This document shows, piece by piece, positions 26,595-35,050 of a stretch of 64,000 nucleotides of DNA. Under the pieces are notes generated by a model. It made no database searches. It worked only from the letters and a program-made list of their open reading frames with translations, and had not been told where the DNA came from. Numbering within the stretch: position 1 is the stretch's first letter; every line of letters begins with the position of its first letter. A program made the translations under genes and the position numbers. Source of the stretch: Puia dinghuensis (GTDB lineage Bacteria; Bacteroidota; Bacteroidia; Chitinophagales; Chitinophagaceae); the NCBI RefSeq assembly GCF_014642875.1, contig NZ_BMJC01000001.1, forward strand, positions 1,097,335 to 1,161,334, given 5' to 3'.

Positions 26595-27248
26595 TTACGC
26601 CCAGGACTTCGCATCAGCCAGGAACTTGGCCAGGCCGATATCCGTCAACGGATGCTTCAGCAGTCCCATGATGGATTCCAGCGGGGAAGTGACGACATCG
26701 GCGCCGGCTTCCGCACACTTGACGATATGCAACGGGCTGCGGATGGATGCAGCCAGGATCTCCGTTTCAAATCCCTGGATAGAATAGATCTCGGCTATCT
26801 GCGCGATAAGCTCCAAACCATCCCAGTTGCTGTCGTCGATGCGACCGATGAAGGGAGAGATATAGTTGGCGCCTGCCTTTGCAGCCATGATAGCCTGACC
26901 CGCAGAGAAACAGAGCGTACAGTTGGTCTTGATGCCGTTGTCGGAAAACCATTTCAGCGCCTTGATGCCGTCCTTGATCATCGGAACCTTTACGACAATG
27001 TTCGGGTGGATAGCGTGCAGCTTCTTGCCTTCTTCAACAATATCCTTGAATTCAGTCGATACCACTTCCGCACTTACATCCCCGTCTACCAGTTCCGCGA
27101 TCGTCTTATAATGGTTGATCACCGCTGCCTCACCCTTGATGCCCACCTTGGCCATCAGCGAAGGATTTGTCGTAACACCATCTAAAATGCCTAAGTCGTT
27201 TGCTTCTTTGATTTGTGCCAGATCGGCCGTGTCGATGAAGAATTTCAT
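26595..27248 (-). CDS. Fructose-6-phosphate aldolase / transaldolase-like protein
   Basis: About 217 residues with the short transaldolase (TalC/FSA) fold: KFFIDTADLAQIKEAN at the N-terminus, GVTTNPSLMAK, the Schiff-base lysine in NIVVKVPM, NCTLCFSAGQA, and ISPFIGRIDD. The enzyme acts in the cytosol in the pentose phosphate pathway or cleaves fructose 6-phosphate; sequence alone does not separate the two. The start at 27248 fits the family; the frame opens at 27308 but that extension is not conserved in character. Confidence 0.94.
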   Translation of the reverse strand: MKFFIDTADLAQIKEANDLGILDGVTTNPSLMAKVGIKGEAAVINHYKTIAELVDGDVSAEVVSTEFKDIVEEGKKLHAIHPNIVVKVPMIKDGIKALKWFSDNGIKTNCTLCFSAGQAIMAAKAGANYISPFIGRIDDSNWDGLELIAQIAEIYSIQGFETEILAASIRSPLHIVKCAEAGADVVTSPLESIMGLLKHPLTDIGLAKFLADAKSWA

Positions 27249-27317
27249 AAAATTTTGCTTTATTATGTAGGGCAAATGTAGGGCAAAAAAGAATTTATGT
27301 GGGGGCAAATAAAAAAT

Positions 27318-27414
27318 GGCAAAGTTACTTATATCGCACCGCTACGACCACCTACCGTTGCTGCCTTCCGGCCCTGGCGGGGTTCAGCGGGAGCTGGTCG
27401 TATAAGACTTTGCC
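27318..27414 (-). ncRNA. ffs: Signal recognition particle RNA (bacterial small type)
   Basis: The minus strand carries the conserved SRP core GCCAGGGCCGGAAGGCAGCA (symmetrical loop and GGAA tetraloop that binds Ffh). It is enclosed by a helix TACGACCA/TGGTCGTA and by a terminal helix formed by 27318-27333 with 27400-27414 (one bulge). The fold is one continuous hairpin of about 97 nt, as in other bacteria lacking the Alu domain. A T-rich tract on the minus strand follows the 3' end. A TATCTTTG promoter box lies just upstream. Confidence 0.93.
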
Positions 27415-27418
27415 GGTG

Positions 27419-27426
27419 CAAAGATA
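27419..27426 (-). promoter_or_regulatory. -7 promoter box of the SRP RNA gene
   Basis: The minus strand reads TATCTTTG, a perfect match to TAnnTTTG, 5 bases upstream of the terminal helix of the SRP RNA, which places the 5' end where expected. A -33 TTG at standard spacing is not clear. Confidence 0.7.
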
Positions 27427-27460
27427 CGGAACAACACACTAATGGCGGAAAAAAAATTTA

Positions 27461-28735
27461 TTATTTGTTCAAACTGTTGAACCCGGAGATCCCGACCAGT
27501 TCGTCCGCACGTGCGCCCAGCGCCCGGTAATAAACGAGTATCATATAATCATTCTCGGTCTCCACATGATTCCCCTCCGTTTGTCCAAAGGAAGGTTTCA
27601 TCGAAGCATCATTCTTGTCCACCGTAACATACGCATAACTATAATACCCCTGCTTTAATAAAAAGTTACGCTCGTACCACCCCTTGTCCGCATTGAAGAC
27701 CATCCGGGTGCTGTCGTTGAGCCCGCCGCCATTGAACCGGCCGATAAGATATACATCTTTGTTATCGATCGGTGCATTCCCCGCCGGCACAAACTTGAAG
27801 TGCACGGTGGCATAATCCGTCTGCCATAAAGGATTGAAGTTCTCCGTTGTCGTAATAAAGAACCCGCCATTATAATCCTGGTAGAAGTAGAAGTCGCGCT
27901 GACTCCTGTCCGGATCAGGCCTCAGAAAGATATCCGTCGCCGTCTTCCCATAATTGGCCGACAGTATACGGTCGCTCAAAAACCGGATGCTTCGCAGGTC
28001 GACCCATCGCCACTCCGACCCACCCTCGAAATTGATATCGTCCGTGTTGTTGTACTGCAGGTCGTTGTTGAGAAAAAGCCGCGGCTTCACCCCATGGATA
28101 GCGTTGTCCCAACGATAGTTCTGTAGAATGACCACTCTTATCTGGTCCAGCGGATTGGGCGGATTGATGGCGGCAGTGTTTAACCTGAACTGAATGTTCT
28201 GGTGCGTCCTGGCGATCTCGAAATTCAGTGGCGTCAGCAACTGGCTTTGGATCCGCACCTTGGCGTCCGTCACTAAAAAACGCTTTGTAAAAGCAAGCTT
28301 GGACGTATCACCATCCAGGTATACCTTCAACATATAGTTCCCCGAATGAATAGGGACACAGTTGGCATCCGGAACAAGGGCCGAATAATGTACATAATGC
28401 GTAAGCGCCACCGACGAGATGCGATAGTTCTCGATACGCATCTGGGAAAAGCCCTTGATATAGTCGAACTCGGTGACCTCGGCCGGTGTCCAGTCCTCGT
28501 TACAAAGCACAATGGTATAATAATAGTTCTTTACATTCTCGTCGATATCGTCAAAATGCAGTTCGAGCTGGTCGCTGCTGTTCAGCCTGATGATGGGATA
28601 TCCCAACTGATTGGCCGCAGTGAACAGCTGCGGCGACCCGATCGTCGGCGAATAGACAAAATCGGGCATCTGCGCCTTCCCGCTGATGGCCGCCGCCAAT
28701 AGGAATAACAGGTAAATACAGGTTTTGCGATCCAT
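27461..28735 (-). CDS. DUF5103 protein, type IX secretion system plug family
   Basis: About 424 residues with a signal peptide (MDRKTCIYLLFLLAAAISGKAQ). The body matches the DUF5103 family, now named for a protein that plugs the SprA translocon of the Bacteroidota type IX secretion system (YYYTIVLCNEDWTPAEVTEFDYIKG is typical). It would act in the periplasm or at the outer membrane. I chose the start at 28735 for the signal peptide; the frame opens at 28783. It is divergent from the permease gene. Confidence 0.88.
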   Translation of the reverse strand: MDRKTCIYLLFLLAAAISGKAQMPDFVYSPTIGSPQLFTAANQLGYPIIRLNSSDQLELHFDDIDENVKNYYYTIVLCNEDWTPAEVTEFDYIKGFSQMRIENYRISSVALTHYVHYSALVPDANCVPIHSGNYMLKVYLDGDTSKLAFTKRFLVTDAKVRIQSQLLTPLNFEIARTHQNIQFRLNTAAINPPNPLDQIRVVILQNYRWDNAIHGVKPRLFLNNDLQYNNTDDINFEGGSEWRWVDLRSIRFLSDRILSANYGKTATDIFLRPDPDRSQRDFYFYQDYNGGFFITTTENFNPLWQTDYATVHFKFVPAGNAPIDNKDVYLIGRFNGGGLNDSTRMVFNADKGWYERNFLLKQGYYSYAYVTVDKNDASMKPSFGQTEGNHVETENDYMILVYYRALGARADELVGISGFNSLNK

Positions 28736-28809
28736 GGGAAAAGAATTAACCATCGTAATATTAGAATATTTATTTTTGACCACCTAATAACAATAATACC
28801 ATCATCCGT

Positions 28810-30042
28810 TTGAATGTACCTGCCTTTATAGCCCGTCGCGTCGCCTTCAACCGGGAAAGGTCCTTCTCCCGCTTTATCATCCGGCTGGCAATAGCGGCAA
28901 CGGTGATCAGCGTTGCGGCGATGTTGCTGACCCTGGCATTTACCAACGGTTTCCAGTATGCCATCAGTCAAAAAGTATTCAATCTCTGGGGACACCTCCG
29001 GGTGCAACATTTTTCGGCTAACAGGGCCGCCATCGCGGAAGAAGCGCCGATGGAAAAGAACGACACCGTCCTTCACACGCTGCGCAGCGACCCCGGAATA
29101 AAGACCATTCAGGCCTTCGCCACCAAATATGCCGTGGTCCGCAGCGGCGAAGGCATCGACTATGTCCAGGTGAAAGGGGTGGAAAAGGATTATGATTTCG
29201 GCAACCTCCGGGATTTTCTGAAGAGCGGCCGCTGGCCACACTTCCCCGACAGCGGCTACAGCAACGAGATCGTCCTGTCCGAATATACCGCCGGACAGCT
29301 GAAGATAAAGGTGGGTGATAAGGTGATCATCTATTTTATCCAACCCGGGGGTGGCCCGCCCCGTGTCCGGCCCATGATCGTCTCCGGGCTCTTCAAGACA
29401 GGCATCGAAGACTATGACAAACTCCTCGCCATCGGCGATCTGCGGCTGATCCAGCGGCTGAATAACTGGAAGCCCGACGAGATCGGCGGCTATGAGATCT
29501 TTACCAACGACTACCACCAGGCGGCAGCCGTGAACAACCGCATCTACGATCAGCTGCCAAAAGACTGGGGCAGTACTACCACGGAGGATACCTATACGAA
29601 TATCTTCGACTGGCTCAACCTGCAGAATACAACCATCGCCATCGTCCTGGTCATTATGATCGTCGTCGCCACGCTCAACCTGGTCACCTGTCTCATCATC
29701 CTGGTGCTCGAACGCACCCGCATGATCGGTATCCTAAAGGCCATCGGAGCGCCCGATGCTTCCATCCAGACGGTCTTCCTCTACCAGGGCAGCATCATCA
29801 CCCTCTTTGGCATCGCCCTTGGCAATATCTTCGGTCTGCTGGTCTGCTGGGCACAGGAAAAGTATGGGTTTATCACGCTGCCGGAAGAGGCATATTTTAT
29901 TTCCAAAGCAGTGGTTCGCCTGGAGTGGTGGCATTTTGTCCTGGTCAACGCCGGCACCTTTCTCATCTGCTTCCTCGTGCTGATGATCCCTACGGTCATC
30001 GTTCGCCGGATGCAACCCGCGAGGGCGATCCGCTTTAGCTAG
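28810..30042 (+). CDS. FtsX/LolE-type ABC transporter permease
   Basis: The 410-residue inner-membrane protein has one N-terminal membrane segment (~24-46), a large periplasmic domain (~50-270) and three C-terminal segments, the LolC/LolE/MacB layout. The cytoplasmic turn LERTRMIGILKAIGAPD is characteristic of the FtsX domain. The only sensible start is TTG at 28810; the nearby ATG is out of frame. No ATPase gene is adjacent, so the LolD-like partner is elsewhere. The likely role is lipoprotein release to the outer membrane. It overlaps the methyltransferase tail-to-tail by 4 bases. Confidence 0.88.
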   Translation: MNVPAFIARRVAFNRERSFSRFIIRLAIAATVISVAAMLLTLAFTNGFQYAISQKVFNLWGHLRVQHFSANRAAIAEEAPMEKNDTVLHTLRSDPGIKTIQAFATKYAVVRSGEGIDYVQVKGVEKDYDFGNLRDFLKSGRWPHFPDSGYSNEIVLSEYTAGQLKIKVGDKVIIYFIQPGGGPPRVRPMIVSGLFKTGIEDYDKLLAIGDLRLIQRLNNWKPDEIGGYEIFTNDYHQAAAVNNRIYDQLPKDWGSTTTEDTYTNIFDWLNLQNTTIAIVLVIMIVVATLNLVTCLIILVLERTRMIGILKAIGAPDASIQTVFLYQGSIITLFGIALGNIFGLLVCWAQEKYGFITLPEEAYFISKAVVRLEWWHFVLVNAGTFLICFLVLMIPTVIVRRMQPARAIRFS

Positions 30043-30815
30043 CCACCCACTAAATGCGACAAAATGATCCCCGTCGCCACCGCCGCATTCAACGACTCGG
30101 CACTTCCGATTCGGGGTATGGTCACCCGGTGCGTCGCAAGCCCCTGCAACTCCGGGCGAATGCCCTTCGACTCATTGCCGATGACGATCCACCCCCTGGT
30201 AATCCGGCCAATCCCATAAAGCCTCTCCCCTTCCAGCAGCGCCGCATACACCGGTAACCCCGATGCGCTTATCGCCGCACCGGGCTCTTCATACAGCACC
30301 TGCACCCGGCTGATGCTCCCCATGGTAGACTGGACGGCCTTGGGATTAAAGACATCCGCGCTGTCGGGGCTGCAGAGAACAGTACCGATGCCAAACCAGT
30401 CGGCCAGTCGGACGATCGTGCCCATGTTGCCCGGGTCCTGGATACCGTCCAGCACAAGATGGATTCCTTTATCGAGCACCGGCGGCGGAAACACCGGCTT
30501 TTCAAACACCGCGATCACCTGGTTGGGGGTGCTTAGAAGAGAAAGCCGCTCCAGCTCAGCCGGCTCGACGGCCCGCAGCATCGTAGCATCATGGCTTACA
30601 TCGGGCGGCCCTGCCATAAGCCCATGACGGGTGGCCACCGGCAAGGCATTGATCCATTCGGGCAGCGCATAGACCACCCGGGGTCGCATACCCGGCGCGC
30701 GCAAGAGCTCGTCCGTTAGCTTAGGGCCTTCCACGACAAAAACGCCTTCTGTATCACGGAATTTTTTATGGCCTAAACTTTGAATATATTTGACCTGCGA
30801 TTTTGTGATCGGCAT
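30039..30815 (-). CDS. TrmH/SpoU-family RNA methyltransferase
   Basis: The 258-residue enzyme has an N-terminal RNA-binding domain (ITKSQVKYIQSLGHKKFRDTEGVFVVEG) and a SPOUT knot: LVLDGIQDPGNMGTIVRLADWFG, IVIGNESKGIRPEL, and the C-terminal SAM site IPRIGSAESLNAAVATGIILS. It 2'-O-methylates ribose in rRNA or tRNA; the exact target cannot be told. It is divergent from the TamL gene. Confidence 0.93.
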   Translation of the reverse strand: MPITKSQVKYIQSLGHKKFRDTEGVFVVEGPKLTDELLRAPGMRPRVVYALPEWINALPVATRHGLMAGPPDVSHDATMLRAVEPAELERLSLLSTPNQVIAVFEKPVFPPPVLDKGIHLVLDGIQDPGNMGTIVRLADWFGIGTVLCSPDSADVFNPKAVQSTMGSISRVQVLYEEPGAAISASGLPVYAALLEGERLYGIGRITRGWIVIGNESKGIRPELQGLATHRVTIPRIGSAESLNAAVATGIILSHLVGG

Positions 30816-30877
30816 TGCACACTATTAAAAAAATGGACCACAGGTCCGGTTAAAAACTCGGTTTGTTTAATTTTTCT

Positions 30878-33271
30878 ATGTTCCGGCGCCGGCAAGTTAC
30901 TGTATCTTTTTTCAACCCTGCATTGCTGCTATCCATTGGTATCATTTCCCTGCTCTTTTCCTGTACCGTCCCCCGTCACTACCAATACCACCAGCCCTTT
31001 GTCTATGCCGTCAATGTGAAAGTAAGCGGCCCCCTGTCGGCGGGTGAGAAGCAAGACCTCGAAACAAAACTGCCCAACCAGCTGGACGACAGTCTCCGCA
31101 CCCAGATCGTTTCGATCGCCGGCATCTATCGGAAAGTGATGTATCCCCCCGTATTCGACACCGCCAACATCCGCCGGAGCAAGCTCTTCATGGTCGCCCT
31201 GCTCAATTCCCAAGGCTATTATACACCCGATGTTAAAGGTACATACCATATCGACACGGTCAGGTTCAAAAAACATCCCGAACGCAACGAGTACCGCGTC
31301 ACCATCGACTTTACGGTCAACCCCGGCAAACAGCTCAAACTGGATTCCATCGGCTTCAACCTATCCACACCGGCGTTGCAGGAGCTGGCCTTGCAGCATC
31401 GCAACGAATCCCTGCTGAAAAAGGGCGTACCCTATTCCAAACAGCTGATGTCAAACGAGCTCGACCGCATCGTCCTGCTGTTTCGCAACAACGGCTACTA
31501 TTATTTTGCCAGGGAAGACCTGGTCATCATCCGGGATACCGTCGTGTCGGCCCTCATCGATCCTAACCTCGACCCCTTCCAGCAGGCCGCACTGCTGGCC
31601 GATCTAAAGAAGAAAAGGGAACATCCCAGTATCAATGTCGAAGTCAACCAGCGGCCCGTCCGGGATTCCAGCCATATTACAAGGTATTCCATCGGCCATG
31701 TCAGCATCTATCCCGACCTGCCGATCATCCTGGAAGACACAGTCACGGTGAGCAACATCGATACCAGTTCGGCCCGCGGATTTACGATCATCTCCCGCGC
31801 CAACAAGTTCAGACCCTGGGTGCTCACCGACAACGTGTTCATCCGGCCCGGTCATCTCTACCGTCAGCAGAATACGATCCGCACGCTCAACCGCTTTAAC
31901 CAGATGGGCGCCTGGCAGCAGGCAACGATGAACTTTGTGCCTTCCGACAGCGCCGATACCGTTCTCGACGCGACGCTAAAACTATACCCCCACATCAAAC
32001 AGGCCTTCAACGTGGACTATGAAGTAGCCCGCAATACCAACGATATCGTCACCGCCACCAACCTGTTCGGCATCAACGCCAACATCGGACTGCGCAACCG
32101 GAATGCCTTCAAGGAGTCGGTGTTGACGGCCACTACCCTGCGGGGCGGCGTCGAGCTGGGGTCGGATTTTATCCAGACCACCCAGGCCAGCATTTCGCAC
32201 ACTATTTCCTTTCCACGGCTGATCCCTTCAGGCCTTGTCCGGTTCCTGCCCCACTGGGTGATCCCCAGGGCGAGCCGGCTGGACAGCCTTCGCTCCCTCA
32301 TCAATGTCAATGCCTCGTATATCGATCGCCGCCAGTTCTTTACCATGCGCTCGATCAACGGCTCTTTTGGCTGGGAGTCTACGTGGGGTAACCGTTCGCT
32401 CCTGCTGCGGCCCATCAATATCGAATACACGCAGCTGGACAAGACCGACAGCTTCAACCGCTATCTGCAAAAAGTGCCGTCCCTCAACCTGGCCTTCCGC
32501 AGCGGTCTGGTCATGAGCATGCAGGCCGTCTATAAGTCCTTCCATAAAGTAGGTAACCGAACCGACTTCCTCACCCTCAGCGGGGAATCCAGCGGGGCCC
32601 TGTTCGGGCTCATCAAACAACTGGATGAGGGCTCCCTTTGGCGGTTTATCAAAGGGGAGGTGGACTACCGCCGCCATTACGACTTCCGGCGGACCCAGCT
32701 GGCCTTCCATGCTTATGCCGGCGCCGGGTGGGCCTATGGCCGGCAAGGCACCGGCGGGGAGGAGACCCTGCCCTTCTACAAGGCCTTTTTTGCAGGCGGC
32801 CCCAACAGCATGCGGGGCTGGCAGGTGCGGCAGCTTGGGCTGGGCTCCTCCAAATTCTACGATACCGCAGGCAAGGCCGAGGGCACCTTTCCGCTCGACC
32901 GCTTCGGCGATGTACAGCTGGAAGGGAATGTCGAATACCGCTTCCCCCTCGGGTCTATCTTTGGCGTCAAGATCCTGAGTGCGCTATATGTGGACGCCGG
33001 TAATATCTGGGACCGCCACGTGCTCATCGACACCCCCAACATTACGGCCATCGCCGACAGGGGCAGTGATTTTAAGTTCAACCGTTTTTACAAGGAGATA
33101 GCCGTCGACGCGGGCTCCGGCCTCCGCTTCGACTTCGAATGGTTCCTCATCCGCCTCGACTATGCCTACAAGATAAAAGACCCGCAACGGTCCGATCACA
33201 GCGATAGCTGGTTCTATGGCCTCCAGCTCTTCAAAGGCCAGTTCCAGCTGGGCATCGGCTACCCGTTCTAA
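30878..33271 (+). CDS. TamL-type BamA-superfamily outer-membrane lipoprotein
   Basis: About 797 residues. An N-terminal signal ends in LLFSC (cysteine 29 from the chosen start), which makes this a lipid-anchored BamA/TamA relative, known as TamL in Bacteroidota. POTRA-like domains fill the first ~340 residues, and a 16-strand-type barrel follows with the superfamily signature region FFAGGPNSMRGWQVRQLG and a terminal aromatic residue (GIGYPF). The frame opens at a TTG at 30863, but the ATG at 30878 gives a better signal peptide. It would work in outer-membrane biogenesis. The accessory island begins directly after it. Confidence 0.92.
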   Translation: MFRRRQVTVSFFNPALLLSIGIISLLFSCTVPRHYQYHQPFVYAVNVKVSGPLSAGEKQDLETKLPNQLDDSLRTQIVSIAGIYRKVMYPPVFDTANIRRSKLFMVALLNSQGYYTPDVKGTYHIDTVRFKKHPERNEYRVTIDFTVNPGKQLKLDSIGFNLSTPALQELALQHRNESLLKKGVPYSKQLMSNELDRIVLLFRNNGYYYFAREDLVIIRDTVVSALIDPNLDPFQQAALLADLKKKREHPSINVEVNQRPVRDSSHITRYSIGHVSIYPDLPIILEDTVTVSNIDTSSARGFTIISRANKFRPWVLTDNVFIRPGHLYRQQNTIRTLNRFNQMGAWQQATMNFVPSDSADTVLDATLKLYPHIKQAFNVDYEVARNTNDIVTATNLFGINANIGLRNRNAFKESVLTATTLRGGVELGSDFIQTTQASISHTISFPRLIPSGLVRFLPHWVIPRASRLDSLRSLINVNASYIDRRQFFTMRSINGSFGWESTWGNRSLLLRPINIEYTQLDKTDSFNRYLQKVPSLNLAFRSGLVMSMQAVYKSFHKVGNRTDFLTLSGESSGALFGLIKQLDEGSLWRFIKGEVDYRRHYDFRRTQLAFHAYAGAGWAYGRQGTGGEETLPFYKAFFAGGPNSMRGWQVRQLGLGSSKFYDTAGKAEGTFPLDRFGDVQLEGNVEYRFPLGSIFGVKILSALYVDAGNIWDRHVLIDTPNITAIADRGSDFKFNRFYKEIAVDAGSGLRFDFEWFLIRLDYAYKIKDPQRSDHSDSWFYGLQLFKGQFQLGIGYPF

Positions 33272-33362
33272 TTAGATGCTTCAAAGGATCAGGCTTGGTG
33301 TACTCGTAACAATCGTGAAAGGCAATAGCTGCTTTGTCTGGTCGTAGGAAACCTATAGGTGC

Positions 33363-34022
33363 TTATGCCTCCCAGAAATAAATCTTCAAACAGCATTCCA
33401 GCAAGTCGTGACTTCTGCTAAAGCAAATAGTCCTACGGCTCAACCGTTTAATATGGGTTCGAATCGACAGATTTTTGCGTTCGATGCGGTTGGTGCAATA
33501 CCTTCGGTATTCGTGTATTGCAGGGGGAATCAATGTACGATAAATATTGAGTTGGTCTGTGTTGATCTTAGAGGCTCCGGAAAGCAACAGCGTGTTGACG
33601 AGCATTCTCAGCGTACGCTTGCTCCGCCTGCCGATCACAAAGTCCAGTACTTTTCCCGTGGCCCGGTTTAAGGCATACGCGATCCAGAACTGGTTCTGCT
33701 TGTTTCCGATGAAAGTATGCAGCTCATCTACTTCGATATTCGCCTGGTTTAGCGGAATAGGAGGCTTGCTAATCTGATTACCTGCCCATTTTAAATATGC
33801 CTGTACCGTATTAACCGAAATTTTCAGTATCCGGGCAATGCCCCTAACTGAAACGCTTTCGCATATCATTTTCGAAATCAACCGTTTCGTTTCTTTAAGG
33901 CAGGCGTTGCTCCGGTAGACAGATTGCTGGTATTTATTGCACCCCTTGCAATAGAGCTTTTGCGTGCCATTTTTCTGCCTTCCGGCCTTTTGACAGGAAT
34001 AGTCACAAAACTTGCATTTCAT
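33363..34022 (-). CDS. IS1-family transposase
   Basis: The 219-residue protein joins the InsA-like and InsB-like parts of IS1 in one frame. It has a zinc ribbon (Cys3, Cys6, Cys25, Cys28), a helix-turn-helix (SVRGIARILKISVNTVQAYL) and the catalytic domain with acidic residues Asp99 (NIEVDELHTF), Asp156 (NTDQLNIY) and Glu181 (NRIERKN), ending with the basic RTHIKRLSRRTICFSRS motif. No frameshift is needed, unlike classical IS1. All catalytic residues are present, so it may be active. Confidence 0.93.
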   Translation of the reverse strand: MKCKFCDYSCQKAGRQKNGTQKLYCKGCNKYQQSVYRSNACLKETKRLISKMICESVSVRGIARILKISVNTVQAYLKWAGNQISKPPIPLNQANIEVDELHTFIGNKQNQFWIAYALNRATGKVLDFVIGRRSKRTLRMLVNTLLLSGASKINTDQLNIYRTLIPPAIHEYRRYCTNRIERKNLSIRTHIKRLSRRTICFSRSHDLLECCLKIYFWEA

Positions 34023-34026
34023 TCAA

Positions 34027-34044
34027 CCAGATTTTCTGATACAC
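34027..34044. repeat. Internal copy of the IS-A right end
   Basis: CCAGATTTTCTGATACAC at 34027-34044 matches 34171-34188 in 16 of 18 positions, in direct orientation and 144 bases apart. It ends 4 bases from the transposase start codon. It is a candidate autoregulatory binding site. Confidence 0.6.
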
Positions 34045-34192
34045 GAGAACGAAAAAAGGCAGGAAGTAACCTTCCTTTTGGTCAAGTTTGTTTGTTTTTT
34101 GATTTGTTTGGGGTGCAAGGCACAAGCTAAGCGCCTTTGTAGTGGCGGCTCTTAAGAAATATTCTGACGGCCAGATATTATGATACACTACC

Positions 34193-34502
34193 CATTTTCT
34201 TTGGGCGTTCCCCTTCGGGTCGGGTCATCCGCTGCAAATCCTCGCTGCGCTGCGGGTTTTCCGCTTCTATCCCTAACGCATCCCGGAAGAATTTCAACCC
34301 GTTGTACTTTCCCTTGTTCTTCTCCGTTCGCTGCAGCAGGGGATCGCTCGGCCTCCATCTCCCGGCTGGATTCTCCGCAGGCCGTCCGCCATATCTTCAC
34401 AACGCGTCGGCGCCTCGGACTAAGCACCGGGCTTCGGGTCAACTTTCAGCCGACGGACTATCAGCAATAATACAACCCCCTTCTGCCGAGTCAAGGCCGC
34501 TT
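34193..34502. other. GC-rich spacer between the insertion sequences, no convincing gene
   Basis: This 310-base block is GC-rich and remains open in several frames on both strands (34180-34470 forward, 34442-34188 reverse), none with recognisable domains or a plausible start signal. Codon use in these frames is dominated by Arg, Ser and Pro, as expected of GC-rich non-coding DNA. It may be a remnant of a mobile element. I assign no function. Confidence 0.4.
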
Positions 34503-34676
34503 ATGCGAAATATGGACGGACGGCTGGCCGCGGCGGGGCAGGTGCGTAGTAGTGAAGGTAATCCTCTCCGCTTGCCCACGATCAGCGTGTCGGCCATCGT
34601 AATCTCCTGCGTCCTTATCAACGGGGTCGCGGTCATTTTCCTGCCGAGCCATCCGTCATTTCAGATGAAAAAATAA
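34503..34676 (+). CDS. Small ORF with possible membrane segment
   Basis: A 57-residue frame starts at an ATG (MRNMDGRLAAAG) and has a hydrophobic stretch near its C-terminus (ISVSAIVISCVLINGVAVIF) that could span a membrane. The stop codon lies inside a strong hairpin (34664-34716), as expected of a short transcription unit. No family is recognised. The frame continues open upstream, so the start and even coding status are uncertain. Confidence 0.35.
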   Translation: MRNMDGRLAAAGQVRSSEGNPLRLPTISVSAIVISCVLINGVAVIFLPSHPSFQMKK

Positions 34677-34716
34677 ATCCCCCCTTCTCCGGGTGCGGGG
34701 AATTTATTTTTTCATC
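34664..34716. terminator. Strong hairpin after the first small ORF
   Basis: Two 20-base arms (34664-34683 and 34697-34716) pair with one mismatch around a 13-base loop. The arms carry an A-tract on the left and a matching T-tract on the right (GAAAAAATAAAT with ATTTATTTTTTC), so the structure could terminate transcription from both sides. Confidence 0.65.
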
Positions 34717-34730
34717 CTAAAACCACAGTT

Positions 34731-34907
34731 ATGACGTATTATCTCATCTATCAGGAAAATGAATTGCGGCTCATCCCGGTCCGACCAGAGCAGGAAGAGG
34801 ACTTCTGTCAGCGGTTCGCTCAACGGATACTGGCATCAGGAACAAGCCCTTTGGAAGCTTTGCAGGTGTTCGATGACCTGCCGCTTGTTTTTTGCGACGG
34901 TCTGTGA
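34731..34907 (+). CDS. Small acidic ORF of unknown function
   Basis: A 58-residue frame reads MTYYLIYQENELRLIPVRPE and continues with an amphipathic, acidic segment to VFCDGL. Its codons look normal for this genome. A near-perfect hairpin precedes it and a Rho-independent terminator overlaps its stop, so it is a compact self-contained unit of the kind often found as cargo in mobile elements. No family is recognised. Confidence 0.45.
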   Translation: MTYYLIYQENELRLIPVRPEQEEDFCQRFAQRILASGTSPLEALQVFDDLPLVFCDGL

Positions 34908-34920
34908 CCGTCGCTTTTTT
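34894..34920 (+). terminator. Rho-independent terminator of the 58-residue ORF
   Basis: GCGACGGTC (34894-34902) pairs perfectly with GACCGTCGC (34906-34914) across a 3-base loop and is followed by six T (34915-34920). The stop codon at 34905-34907 lies within it. Confidence 0.88.
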
Positions 34921-35050
34921 CCACCATCCTAAGTGGATGCACACCTGGTCAAGTGTAAGGCCGCGTCGGTATTTTGTGCTGCCATCAATAATTTTTCCGT
35001 ATGTCAAAGAACTCCCGATAAAATTCTAGTGTAATTGAGGCTGTTAAGAT

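Larger units (their letters stand above)
33292..34192 (-). mobile_element. IS1-type insertion sequence A
   Basis: The element surrounds the transposase at 33363-34022. The right end reads, from outside inward on the minus strand, GGTAGTG then TATCATAATATCTGG (34192-34171). The left end (about 33292-33312) is an imperfect inverse copy with the conserved GTGTA and TAA blocks. A near-identical copy of the right end occurs inside at 34044-34027, 4 bases before the transposase start. No target duplication could be recognised, and the left border is approximate. Confidence 0.65.

Noticed and set aside
33282-34139. CAAAGG...CCTTTG as possible IS-A ends
   Set aside because: A short match only; the GTGTATC-type ends with the GGTAGTG terminus shared with IS-B fit far better.
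34180-34470. 96-residue forward frame in the GC-rich spacer
   Set aside because: It begins inside the end of IS-A, is open in several frames at once, and has non-coding-like Arg/Ser/Pro composition.
34771-35007. 78-residue reverse frame between the insertion sequences (begins MTYGKIIDGSTKYRRG)
   Set aside because: Most of it overlaps a clear terminator and the 58-residue ORF on the other strand; only about 30 residues are free and match nothing I recognise.
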